Assembly: GCA_029781135.1 (NCBI GenBank)
Contig: JAKOXH010000023.1
Span: forward strand, 1-35,000
Reading direction: 5' to 3'
Length of the DNA: 35,000 nt
Source of the DNA: Planctomycetota bacterium
GTDB taxonomy: Bacteria > Planctomycetota > Planctomycetia > Pirellulales > Lacipirellulaceae
The notes beneath the pieces are model-generated. The model did not search any database, was not told the origin of the DNA, and saw only the letters and a program-made list of their open reading frames with translations. Below are positions 7,800 through 15,579 of the stretch, in pieces. How positions within the stretch are numbered: the stretch's first letter is position 1; each line of letters opens with the position of its first letter. The position numbers and the translations under genes are program-made.

Positions 7800-8819
7800 C
7801 TATTCGCTGAGCGAATGGCTGCCGTTGCGCGAGGCGCCAATGGGCATGCCTGGCGGCATCGGTCGGACGGCGATGGCAAACCCCATTTGGCGGATCGACC
7901 GCTTCATTTCGCGGAGCCGTTCGAAATTGCCGGGGTAAGTCCAAATGGTAATCGTGGTATTATCCGGGTGATATTGTTTCAACTGTTGAAAGAAATCCGA
8001 TGTGGGCTGGAGGGCGTCTTTGGCTGGTTCACCGACCGGGGTAACTTCCGGAATGACGAAGCAATGAGAAAAACGCGATACGCTGCCTGTCATGTAGGTG
8101 CCGGCATCGCTGTGTCCAGTGATATCTTCACGAGTGAAGACGTACCTCAAGCGAAATCTACCCACGGGACCGATCGTGCGTTCCATCTCACTTTTCTGCT
8201 TGAGCCGCCATAGATTGGCTTGAACATCCTGCTTCATTTGATCGAGTAGCTCTTCAAACGGCACGACGGCGACATGATCGTCGGCGAGAAGCACGTGAAC
8301 TTCTTTGCCGGTGACTGCTTTGGCCATGGGCGTCGGTTGGCATTCTAGCTCCTGCACCACAGGTTCGCGCGACATGAGGGCGACTTGTTCCCGGGTCAGG
8401 TCGTCGAGCGTGGCTTGGGCCGTGGCTAATTTCTGGCGGACATCGAAGTCGCGCTGATTTTCAGTGCTTAGTGCTGAACGGCGAGATTCAATTTCTTTCT
8501 CGGCGGCCGCGACGGTGGTGCCGAGCCACTCCCGCTCGGATTCGCGGAATTGCGATTCGGCACGGGCCGTGCTCACGCGTTGGACCAGTTCACGGACGTT
8601 GTTTTCGGTCGTCAACGCGGTGTTAAATGCCTGGTGGTATTCGTTTTGAGCGCGCTCCTTGGCAGCCGCGGCAATTTCTGGTGATTCTTGCACCGAGTGC
8701 GACGTACGCAGGCCGACCACAAGCACGAGCAGAATGAGAATGCCGACGATATTGGTGATCACGTCCAGAAACGAGTCCTGGCCGGGCATTTGGTCGGCTT
8801 CGACTTCCACGCGTTTCAT
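7800..8819 (-). CDS. ExbD-like membrane protein, distal gene of the motor cassette
   Basis: A 339-residue protein with one membrane helix (residues about 17-37) preceded by a short cytoplasmic tail. The helix start DSFLDVITNIVGILILL resembles the ExbD/TolR helix and keeps an acidic residue, D19, at the position used for proton transfer. A coiled coil follows (about 50-150). A periplasmic domain begins near 170 (KEVHVLLADDHVAVVPF) and ends with TIWTYPGNFERLREMKRSIRQ split by a loop into MGFAIAVRP, an ExbD-like strand-helix-strand ending. The start overlaps the stop of the upstream gene by 4 bases (8816-8819). The assignment as a proton-channel partner is inference from this helix and the operon. 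Confidence 0.75.
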   Translation of the reverse strand: MKRVEVEADQMPGQDSFLDVITNIVGILILLVLVVGLRTSHSVQESPEIAAAAKERAQNEYHQAFNTALTTENNVRELVQRVSTARAESQFRESEREWLGTTVAAAEKEIESRRSALSTENQRDFDVRQKLATAQATLDDLTREQVALMSREPVVQELECQPTPMAKAVTGKEVHVLLADDHVAVVPFEELLDQMKQDVQANLWRLKQKSEMERTIGPVGRFRLRYVFTREDITGHSDAGTYMTGSVSRFSHCFVIPEVTPVGEPAKDALQPTSDFFQQLKQYHPDNTTITIWTYPGNFERLREMKRSIRQMGFAIAVRPMPPGMPIGASRNGSHSLSE

Positions 8820-10762
8820 TGGACTTTCCTGGACGGAGCGTTGCTGGCGGTTTCGTCGGTGCGAAGTTCGAGGCCGCTATTCCGCAAGAGGCGTTCGAGG
8901 TCTTCGGCGCGGCGCTGGGCTTGTGGGGCAACCGTGACCAAAATGACTGGCCGCCAGTAAAGCCCGTTGCCGGCGATGCCCCAGCCATCAATCTGATCAC
9001 GCACATCCTTGACGAACTCGTCGAGGCACTCGACGGTGTCGCCTTTGAGAGGAACGACTTTGCCACGGGAGGCGGCCATCGGATCCGTCGTGCCATCGGG
9101 CAGGATCGCAAGCTGATCATCGCGGACGAAAACGCGAATCGTACGCCGCACAGGGGTTGCGCGCTGCGGTTTTTGGCGTAGTGCCCAGTCTTTGCCGCGG
9201 CTGTCGGCCAGGCTGGGCTCGTTCTTTCCGCGTTTGTTTTCGCGGGCGTTCTGGGCTGCGTCAGGCGGTGATGAGCCGTACATCATCGATACGGTTTGGG
9301 GTTGATTCATTTCCGGTGGGGCGTTTGGATCGGGTGGGGCCATTGGCGACCCACCACTGCCACCCGCAAGGCTGCTTCCGTCGCCCGCCGAGACCATGGC
9401 GGAACCAGCCGCGACGCCACCGCCGCCGGCAACCTCCGAGGACGCATCGCCACCGCCGCCACTTGCATCGCCGTTCGTGATGTTACCACCGCCGAGTGAG
9501 CCAGCTTGGTTTCCGCCGCTGCCGGCGATCGCGGCACTATCTAAACCAGTGGGACCGGCTGCGCCGCTGCCGCCGCTCGGGTATTTGCCGCCGCCACTGC
9601 CGGAATTGAAACTAATTGGTGTCGATGGGCGCTCGGAGGACGCGGCACCACTTGCCGCCATTCCGGTGGCTGCGCCCGAACCCACCGCTGCGCTGCCAGT
9701 ACCGTTTGCGTATCTGCCACCGGGGCCATTGGCGTAACCGCCGGTGCCGCCGCTAGCTTCAAGTTCCTCTGCCGAGTCATCATCTTCACCGTAGCGGTCG
9801 CCCATGCCGAACGAGCCACTGCGATAGGCCCTGGGAGCGGCGGCGGCCAAGATTTGCTGTCGTGCGCGAGCTTGTACGAGTGTTTCCTGCTGCAATGCGG
9901 CGAGTTGAGGATCTGGCTGAGGGAACTTGAGCTTCCAATCGTTTTCGACTAATTCGAAACCGAGGTCGAAGTCACCCGCTTCAATGGCTTGGCGAGCACG
10001 GTCGAACGTAATTAACCCTTCCGGCCTCACGAGTAAGAGCGGGTAAGGTTCTAAATCGCGGCGCGCGCTTTCCTTTGGATTGAGCTTGACCAAGTGGTCG
10101 CGGCTCGCACGGATGACGGAGGCGAGCGGGTTTCCGGGCCCGTAGGGTGGCCGCAAGTCGGCAGTATCGATATGAACGCCCTCTGGCTGCAAAATAACGC
10201 CTTCCTTGACGCATTCGATGTAAATCGGCCGGCGGTACGTGCCATTTGGCCCTTCGTAAGGCACAACCGCGTATGACCCAGGTGCGGAATCCGTCGAGTT
10301 TTTGAGCGACTCAATCGTCTTCTTCGATTCTGCGATGAGTTGATTGAGCCGGGTGGTTTCGCGCTGGGCTTGTTCGCGGTCGTCGTAATGCTCTTTTTCG
10401 ACGGCTTCGAGTTCGGCGGCAGCCACCTGCAGCGATTGCATTTTCTCTTGCAGCCGGCGAATGTGATCTTCGACCTGACTCAAGTGAGTGTTCTCTTCGC
10501 GGAGTTTACCCTCCGCCGCCGAACGCACCTGGTGCAAGCTGCCCATGTAGGCCTGCACTTCGTTCATTTTCTTCTGCATGCCGGGGTCGAGCTTCGCGCT
10601 CTTGGCATGTTTGGCTTGCAGGTCGCGTTGGGCACTATCGCGCGCTGAACGACTCACGGCGACGAGGACGACCAAGAGGGCGCCCATCGTGCACAGGAGA
10701 ATCCCGATAAACGGAAATAGCGATATCGGGCTCGAAACTTCGTGAACTCTTGCGCGGCTCAT
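8816..10762 (-). CDS. large ExbD-like protein with a Gly/Ser/Ala-rich linker
   Basis: A 648-residue protein. One N-terminal membrane helix (about 15-37, ISLFPFIGILLCTMGALLVV) is followed by a coiled coil (about 60-155), a globular domain (about 160-290), a very Gly/Ser/Ala-rich linker (about 330-475), and a C-terminal domain (about 540-635) beginning RRTIRVFVRDDQLAILPDG. The C-terminal domain resembles the end of the partner at 7800-8819, and the first domain has a similar PYPLLLVRPEGL strand. The membrane helix has no Asp or Glu, unlike ExbD, TolR and MotB. Both ends overlap neighbouring genes by 4 bases. It is probably the non-protonated partner in a heteromeric stator (inference). Confidence 0.75.
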   Translation of the reverse strand: MSRARVHEVSSPISLFPFIGILLCTMGALLVVLVAVSRSARDSAQRDLQAKHAKSAKLDPGMQKKMNEVQAYMGSLHQVRSAAEGKLREENTHLSQVEDHIRRLQEKMQSLQVAAAELEAVEKEHYDDREQAQRETTRLNQLIAESKKTIESLKNSTDSAPGSYAVVPYEGPNGTYRRPIYIECVKEGVILQPEGVHIDTADLRPPYGPGNPLASVIRASRDHLVKLNPKESARRDLEPYPLLLVRPEGLITFDRARQAIEAGDFDLGFELVENDWKLKFPQPDPQLAALQQETLVQARARQQILAAAAPRAYRSGSFGMGDRYGEDDDSAEELEASGGTGGYANGPGGRYANGTGSAAVGSGAATGMAASGAASSERPSTPISFNSGSGGGKYPSGGSGAAGPTGLDSAAIAGSGGNQAGSLGGGNITNGDASGGGGDASSEVAGGGGVAAGSAMVSAGDGSSLAGGSGGSPMAPPDPNAPPEMNQPQTVSMMYGSSPPDAAQNARENKRGKNEPSLADSRGKDWALRQKPQRATPVRRTIRVFVRDDQLAILPDGTTDPMAASRGKVVPLKGDTVECLDEFVKDVRDQIDGWGIAGNGLYWRPVILVTVAPQAQRRAEDLERLLRNSGLELRTDETASNAPSRKVQ

Positions 10763-12591
10763 GCGGCTTGGCTGGTGGCATTCCCGCCAGTGACCTCCCG
10801 AGGCCGAACGTTGAGCGGATGGCCCAGGCGGGCACTCAGCAATTGAATGGCGGCCGACAAGTTGATCGCCATTTCCTCGAAATTGTGCGTGTGTTGGACA
10901 GCGGCCAGGTTATCGTTGAGCGACTCTTCGAGTTTACGAATTTGGCCGGTAGCGTCGACCACTTTCAAGAGCACTTCGCTTTGGCGAATGAGTTGCTCTT
11001 GTTGTTCCACCGTGGCGCCTGCTGCTTCGACAAGGGCCATCTGAATCTCTTTGAGCAAATGTTCGCTTTGCGTGATCAGGCGTTCTTGTCGCTCGGCCGA
11101 GTTGGTAGCAGCCGTGCTAAGGGCATTTTCGACCGCGGTGAGATGGCGGCGGTTTTCCTCGGCCAGTTCACGTTCGCTGGCGGTCATGACATCGCCGTGG
11201 CGAGAAAGCGCTTCAATTAGCAATTCCGCCATACGTTCCAAACCTTCACGCAGGCGGTCGGACGTGGTCCGTGTGCTGCGTTCGAGCTGTTCGGCGTGGC
11301 TGGCCGCGCTGGAGATTAGGCGGTCAACATATTGCTGCGTGCCGTGGTTGATGGCGGAGGTGTGGCGTTCGAGGCCATCGCGGACAACGGTTGCGAACGA
11401 GTCCTTCAATGTTCGGGCGGCGTCCTGGCTGACATCGGCCCACTGGCGGTGCGCGCCATCGAGCGTTGACTGCCAGATTTGCGCTTGGCGGCTGGCCAGT
11501 CGTTCGATCGCGACAACGACCTGGTCGGACATTCGACGAATGGCGGCCGTGTTCGGGTCGCTCATGTCGCCGGTAGTTTGAAAACGGCCGACAAGTTCGT
11601 GGGAAACGCGCTGGTCGACGCGGCCGAGTAGGGCGTCTTCGAGCCGCTCGACGCCGGATTTGGTGAACATCAGGAGCATCGTAAGCGACAGCGCCGTAGC
11701 CGTGTGGTCGAATGCGACGCCCAAGCCGTGCGTGACTTTCGTCATCGATTCTTCCAGCGTTTCTGGGTTCAAGTTGGCCACGGCGATCGTGATCCCGATG
11801 ACCGTGCCGAGCAGGCCGAGAATCGGGATGGCCCAGATGATAATGCGGACCATCGCGTACGCGCCATTGCTGCGCAGCGATTCGACTTCCTCGAGATGCC
11901 GCAAGTGGGGTTCGAGGGCATCAGCGGAGCCGGTGCGGCGGACGAAATCAAGAGCGTCTTGCAGACGCTGCAAAATGAACGTGCTGCGGAGGGCAGGGTA
12001 ATCGTCGAGCTTTTTCAATAGGTCGTCGCAGTCGGCGACGGTATTTCCTTCCGCGGGAATTGGCGGCAGGAGCCAATTCTTGAGCGAGGAAAACTGGCCC
12101 GCGATATTGCAGAACCGTAGGACGAGGGCGGAAAGGCCCACGAAGAACACGGTCATTTCGATGATTTCAATCGGGTGATTGGCACAGTAGCGGGACAGTA
12201 GGGCACTGTGAAATGCACCTTGGTAGAGGAGCGCGAAAAAGTTGATCGCAACGATGGCACCCCAGATGACCGGCTGCGTGAGAATCACATCGGCCACCGG
12301 ATGGGGTTCATGACTCTGCCGTTTCTGAAACAAGTCGAACACGCCGACAGCGGCACCAACTGCGGTGCATAGCCGTAAAACGGAAATAAGCAACAGTTGA
12401 TTGGGCGACAACGAAAGGTCGTCGGGGTCACGCAAAACGACCGGCAACATCGAGGACCACGTGAAAACGCATGCCGTAAAAATCCACAACATGCCGCGCG
12501 GTCCTTTGCCCAAGAGCGAGTTAAGCCCAAGAAGTGCTCCGGCAACCGCCCCGAGGGCGATTCCCATGTGAGTTAGAGAATTCGCATCCAT
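10759..12591 (-). CDS. MotA/TolQ/ExbB-family proton channel protein with coiled-coil tail
   Basis: A 610-residue protein. Five hydrophobic segments lie in the first 160 residues (about 10-28, 35-53, 67-87, 107-127, 139-160). A cytoplasmic stretch follows, then two family-defining helices: 248-272 with GLLGTVIGI, and 290-311 with GVAFDHTATALSLT, which carries the conserved Thr residues that line the ExbB pore. Residues about 350-590 form a long helical, coiled-coil-rich tail with HExxRx-type repeats such as ERQERLITQSEHLL and EQQEQLIRQSEVLL. Standard ExbB has three helices and no tail. The ATG at 12591 is preceded by GAGAGA. It is the first gene of the cassette and its stop overlaps the next start (ATGA). 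Confidence 0.85.
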   Translation of the reverse strand: MDANSLTHMGIALGAVAGALLGLNSLLGKGPRGMLWIFTACVFTWSSMLPVVLRDPDDLSLSPNQLLLISVLRLCTAVGAAVGVFDLFQKRQSHEPHPVADVILTQPVIWGAIVAINFFALLYQGAFHSALLSRYCANHPIEIIEMTVFFVGLSALVLRFCNIAGQFSSLKNWLLPPIPAEGNTVADCDDLLKKLDDYPALRSTFILQRLQDALDFVRRTGSADALEPHLRHLEEVESLRSNGAYAMVRIIIWAIPILGLLGTVIGITIAVANLNPETLEESMTKVTHGLGVAFDHTATALSLTMLLMFTKSGVERLEDALLGRVDQRVSHELVGRFQTTGDMSDPNTAAIRRMSDQVVVAIERLASRQAQIWQSTLDGAHRQWADVSQDAARTLKDSFATVVRDGLERHTSAINHGTQQYVDRLISSAASHAEQLERSTRTTSDRLREGLERMAELLIEALSRHGDVMTASERELAEENRRHLTAVENALSTAATNSAERQERLITQSEHLLKEIQMALVEAAGATVEQQEQLIRQSEVLLKVVDATGQIRKLEESLNDNLAAVQHTHNFEEMAINLSAAIQLLSARLGHPLNVRPREVTGGNATSQAA

Positions 12592-12698
12592 AAGAATCTC
12601 TCGCTGAGTAGTAATCTGCCGGGGCGAGCCTTGTTGCTGTCGTTGCTGGCGTGGCGGCGATGCGGTGCGCGCGCAGGACCGACACCGGATTGAAATCC

Positions 12699-12839
12699 TT
12701 AGTCCCTCAAAATCGACCTAATCGGCAAAGTTGATGAGGAAAAGTTGCCGTGAATCTCCCAACTTCGCGGACCGGAACGTACAGAAGAATCCGCACGGAT
12801 TTGCAAAGCCATGTCGTTGGGATGCCGATAAATTTCCAT
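12699..12839 (-). CDS. possible small protein (46 residues)
   Basis: An ATG at 12839 opens a 46-codon frame beginning MEIYRHPNDMALQIRADSS. The N-terminal half reads like real protein, and the frame stays open upstream to a TTG at 12908. It shares the strand of the ExbB-like operon and ends about 107 bases before it. Codon third positions are only about half G or C, lower than expected for the region, and no Shine-Dalgarno is evident. It may be a remnant or chance. Confidence 0.25.
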   Translation of the reverse strand: MEIYRHPNDMALQIRADSSVRSGPRSWEIHGNFSSSTLPIRSILRD

Positions 12840-12929
12840 GTTCCACCACGGCCCCTGACGTGTGCGACGCAGCTCAAAACCGCCGGCGACAAACGGCGGT
12901 GCAGGCAATCAAGCGTATTCCCAGGGGGC

Positions 12930-12973
12930 GCAGTCCGGTGTTGGCTAATGGTAGCCGCCCGGACTGCTTTTTT
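12930..12973 (+). terminator. strong intrinsic-terminator-like hairpin with no upstream gene
   Basis: A 9-bp perfect stem GCAGTCCGG / CCGGACTGC encloses a nested GGCTA-atgg-TAGCC hairpin and is followed immediately by TTTTTT. On the plus strand this is an excellent rho-independent terminator, but no plus-strand protein gene ends nearby. A second perfect hairpin lies about 30 bases upstream (12879-12900). The pair could be the 3' end of a small RNA transcribed from within 12.7-12.97 kb. Confidence 0.65.
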
Positions 12974-13066
12974 GCGCGCGGTGCCGGCGGATGGGGGTTT
13001 ACCACAACGGCACGACGGACAAGACGGTTCGTTTGAACGCTAGCTGATGGGGAAGTTCGTTGGACT

Positions 13067-13137
13067 GTGGGAGGCCTCTCTGAGGCCGATGGGGTGCTTC
13101 GGTGGATGCCGTCATCGGCGTCGGAGACGCCTCCCAC
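13067..13137. repeat. 71-bp palindrome, GTGGGAGGC type
   Basis: GTGGGAGGC at 13067-13075 pairs with GCCTCCCAC at 13129-13137. Pairing continues inward through TCTCTGAGGCCGATG against CATCGGCGTCGGAGA with a few mismatches, giving a hairpin of about 25 bp per arm. It lies just past the stop of queC (minus strand) and may serve as its transcript end. Confidence 0.75.
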
Positions 13138-13142
13138 GGGTT

Positions 13143-13838
13143 TTAGTCAAAATTCAGTTTTCGAAACGAACTATCGCGATAGCGGGTGCGGTCTTCGAGG
13201 CCGAGTTCAGCAAACCCGCGGCGGCGTTCGGCACATTTGTTACAACGGCCGCAGTGAAGGCCATCGACGGGCGCAATGCACGAGAACGTGCGTTCGAGTG
13301 GCAACTCACGGTTCAACTCAAGGACTTGCGTTTTCGACAGGTGCTCGAACGGACGCACGATTTGCACGCGAGCGCCAATGGCGGCCTGCAACATGACCTC
13401 GAATTGCGTGAAGAATTGCGGTGTGGCGTCATCGAACGGATTTGCCGCCAGTGTTGCGAGTGCCAGTTGAGGAATGTTGTTGAGATGACACCACAAGGCT
13501 GGCTTCAGTAGGAGGAGCGGATTGCGTCCTGGCAGGAAGACCGCTTCATCGGGGGAACGCGAGTCGGGTACATGACGGCCAGTAATACTCCAGTGGTGGC
13601 CGTAGAGATCGGCGAGCGGCATATTCAGTTCGACCAACGGATCCACTTTTTTTGGAACCAGTCGCGAGATGAAATCCTTGGCAGCTCGAAGTTCTTCAAG
13701 TTCCCAGGTGCAGCCGGTTCGAACGTAGAACGGTGTGACTTGCCAGCCTTCGTTGACGAACGTCGCGAACAGGATAGCACTATCAATCCCGCCGCTGAGC
13801 AAGAGTCCGGTTCGCTTTGGGTCAGGGGCGGAGGGCAT
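13143..13838 (-). CDS. queC: 7-cyano-7-deazaguanine synthase-like protein
   Basis: QueC uses ATP and ammonia to turn 7-carboxy-7-deazaguanine into preQ0, the precursor of queuosine and of some DNA modifications. The 231-residue protein has the PP-loop SGGIDS at residues 15-20, the family motif FLPGRNPLLL, and a C-terminal four-Cys zinc site (C187, C196, C199, C202; HCGRCNKC). A TTG at 13895 would add 19 residues, but the ATG at 13838 is preferred. Sequence between the motifs diverges from textbook QueC, so a related PP-loop enzyme is possible. No other queuosine gene is in the window. Confidence 0.8.
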   Translation of the reverse strand: MPSAPDPKRTGLLLSGGIDSAILFATFVNEGWQVTPFYVRTGCTWELEELRAAKDFISRLVPKKVDPLVELNMPLADLYGHHWSITGRHVPDSRSPDEAVFLPGRNPLLLLKPALWCHLNNIPQLALATLAANPFDDATPQFFTQFEVMLQAAIGARVQIVRPFEHLSKTQVLELNRELPLERTFSCIAPVDGLHCGRCNKCAERRRGFAELGLEDRTRYRDSSFRKLNFD

Positions 13839-14318
13839 GAGTTGGTGAGACCAACAGTTCAAGTGAGCGCGACTATCTGACGTAATAAAGAACAAACCGG
13901 CGTCACCCGAGTCTATTTCCGGAGGGAAAGGGAAATTGTTCGATCTCGCGCAGCATTATTCTAACGGAACCGCTGCCGGCGGCGGAAAATTCTGGACTTG
14001 ATGATAGGGGAATGGCTGGCGGTTTTGTGGTAATTCTCCGGACCGCGTGGCGGTCCGGCTACCAGAATAGCGCTCGACATTTAGGTCTTGCGGGGCTTGG
14101 CGACATCAATTTGCGGAAAATGCGAGACATCATCGTTGGCTTCGGCTTTGCCCAGGTCAGCAGTGCCGGTATCATTGCGGCGTAGAATAGGCACAACGAT
14201 TTGCATTCCTCTGGTTTACATGAAGCGTTCGCGCTCCGCTCCGCGTCGCGGCTAAACAGCGAATCATCGGCAATGTAATAAGCAATGACATTCGCTAATA
14301 ATGTATAGGTAATCGCTC
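13839..14318. other. 480-bp intergenic region between divergent queC and M24 peptidase
   Basis: A perfect 9-3-9 palindrome, CCGGACCGC-gtg-GCGGTCCGG, lies at 14038-14058. A possible 41-residue ORF lies at 14081-14206 on the minus strand. The last 60 bases before the peptidase gene are AT-rich and probably contain its promoter. Otherwise I see nothing in it. Confidence 0.6.
14081..14206 (-). CDS. possible small protein (41 residues)
   Basis: An ATG at 14206 opens a 41-codon frame (MQIVVPILRRNDTGTADLGK at the start, ending AKPRKT). The amino acid composition is protein-like and soluble. AGAGG lies upstream, but only about 1 base before the ATG, which is too close for a normal binding site. It is not in an obvious operon: queC is 243 bases further along on the same strand. 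Chance or remnant coding is possible. Confidence 0.3.
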   Translation of the reverse strand: MQIVVPILRRNDTGTADLGKAEANDDVSHFPQIDVAKPRKT

Positions 14319-15413
14319 ATGTCATCATTTGTTGGCCGCCGCAAAAAACTTCGAGACCTTATCCGCGAAGCGAACGCCGATGCGCTGTTGGTCACGAATT
14401 TCACGAATGTGACGTATCTCACCGGTTTCACGGGCGATGACAGTTACCTGCTCGTCACACTCGACGGCGAAACGCTCATCACGGACCCGCGCTATACGAC
14501 GCAGTTGGAAGAGGAATACCCGGGACTCGCGCTGGAAATTCGTGAGCCAGGGGTGAAGATGCTGACGGCGGTCGTCAAAGTGCTGACAGCTGTAAGACCA
14601 GCGCGACTGGGCCTTGAGGGTAACTCGGCAACGATCGCATTTGAACGGGCACTGGCCAAGGAGTTTCCCAAGACAGAGATTGTGGCGACCGATGGGCTGG
14701 TGGAACGCTTGCGACTCGTCAAGGATAAGACCGAAGTCGACGCAACACGGGTGGCGTGCACGCAGGCGAAGCGGGCGTACGATGTGGTGCGGGCGAGCCT
14801 GACCGGGAGTATGACTGAGTTGGAGGTGGCCGCGGAACTGGAGTACCGAGCGCGCCGATTTGGGGCTACGTCGCTGAGTTTCCCGGCGATAGTGGCCACG
14901 GGACCACGGTCAGCGCTGCCTCATGCGCGACCGACCAATCGTAAATTGGGCGAGAGCGACTTCACGCTTATCGACTGGGGTGTGAACTCGGGCCTCTACA
15001 TGAGCGACTTGACGCGTATTATCGTGACCGGTAGAATCTCGCCCAAATTACGCAAAATATACGAAATTGTGCTAAAAGCGCAGCTTGCGGCGATCGATGC
15101 AATTCGCCCTGGTCGAACATGCGAGCAAGTGGATAGTGTTGCTCGGCGAATCATTACCAAGGCGGGTTATGGAAAGGCTTTTGGGCATGGATTAGGCCAC
15201 GGCACCGGCCTGGAGATTCACGAAGCGCCTCGTTTGGCGGTCGGCCAGGAAACCAAATTGCAGCCGGGCATGATCGTCACGGTTGAGCCGGGAATTTACG
15301 TGCCCGGTTGGGGCGGTGTGCGGATTGAAGATGACGTGCTCGTTACCCGTACAGGCCATGAAGTGCTGACGGATGTGCCCAAGCAACTTGAGGATTGCGT
15401 GTTGGCGTCGTAA
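14319..15413 (+). CDS. M24 family metallopeptidase (Xaa-Pro aminopeptidase type)
   Basis: A 364-residue two-domain protein. The N-terminal creatinase-type domain (about 1-130) has NVTYLTGFTGDDSYLLV and ITDPRYTTQ. The C-terminal pita-bread domain carries the five metal ligands of the M24 family: D219 (LIDWG), D230 (MSDLTR), H294 (GHGLGHGTG), E323 (TVEPGIY) and E337 (RIEDD), plus H202. Such enzymes remove an N-terminal residue before proline. Length and motifs fit PepP/PepQ-type cytosolic enzymes of Firmicutes and planctomycetes; exact peptide preference cannot be read from sequence. It precedes accB by 166 bases filled with palindromes. Confidence 0.93.
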   Translation: MSSFVGRRKKLRDLIREANADALLVTNFTNVTYLTGFTGDDSYLLVTLDGETLITDPRYTTQLEEEYPGLALEIREPGVKMLTAVVKVLTAVRPARLGLEGNSATIAFERALAKEFPKTEIVATDGLVERLRLVKDKTEVDATRVACTQAKRAYDVVRASLTGSMTELEVAAELEYRARRFGATSLSFPAIVATGPRSALPHARPTNRKLGESDFTLIDWGVNSGLYMSDLTRIIVTGRISPKLRKIYEIVLKAQLAAIDAIRPGRTCEQVDSVARRIITKAGYGKAFGHGLGHGTGLEIHEAPRLAVGQETKLQPGMIVTVEPGIYVPGWGGVRIEDDVLVTRTGHEVLTDVPKQLEDCVLAS

Positions 15414-15439
15414 ATTTCGACCGCGGTCACCGTGGTAGA

Positions 15440-15545
15440 ACGGACAATCTTGTCCGTCCCGCTTGGTTTGCAATGCCGGGAAGACGGACAGGAATGTCCG
15501 TCCTACGAGGTGCGTGAGGGATGGTAAACGGACAGGAGTGTCCGT
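15440..15545. repeat. three ACGGACA palindromes
   Basis: Three copies of the same hairpin, ACGGACA-nnnn-TGTCCGT, lie at 15440-15457, 15484-15501 and 15528-15545. The last two are followed by CCTACG. Loops differ by a base or two (atct, ggaa, ggag). They fill the space between the peptidase gene and accB. There is no T tract; one or more may stabilise the peptidase mRNA end. Confidence 0.8.
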
Positions 15546-15579
15546 CCTACGTATTTTTTAGGTGAACAGGGAGACCTGC

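Larger units (their letters stand above)
12592..13142. other. 551-bp intergenic region upstream of the motor cassette
   Basis: No convincing long gene lies here. It should hold the promoter of the ExbB-like gene, but I cannot identify clear -10/-35 boxes. It contains a 7-8-7 hairpin ACCGCCG...CGGCGGT at 12879-12900, a terminator-like hairpin at 12930-12973, a possible small ORF at 12699-12839, and a long palindrome at 13067-13137. Confidence 0.6.

Noticed and set aside
7800..12591. A Zorya-type defence locus.
   Set aside because: The channel protein has a ZorA-like tail, but neither partner shows an OmpA/MotB peptidoglycan-binding motif, and no helicase or nuclease gene (ZorC, ZorD, ZorE) is adjacent.
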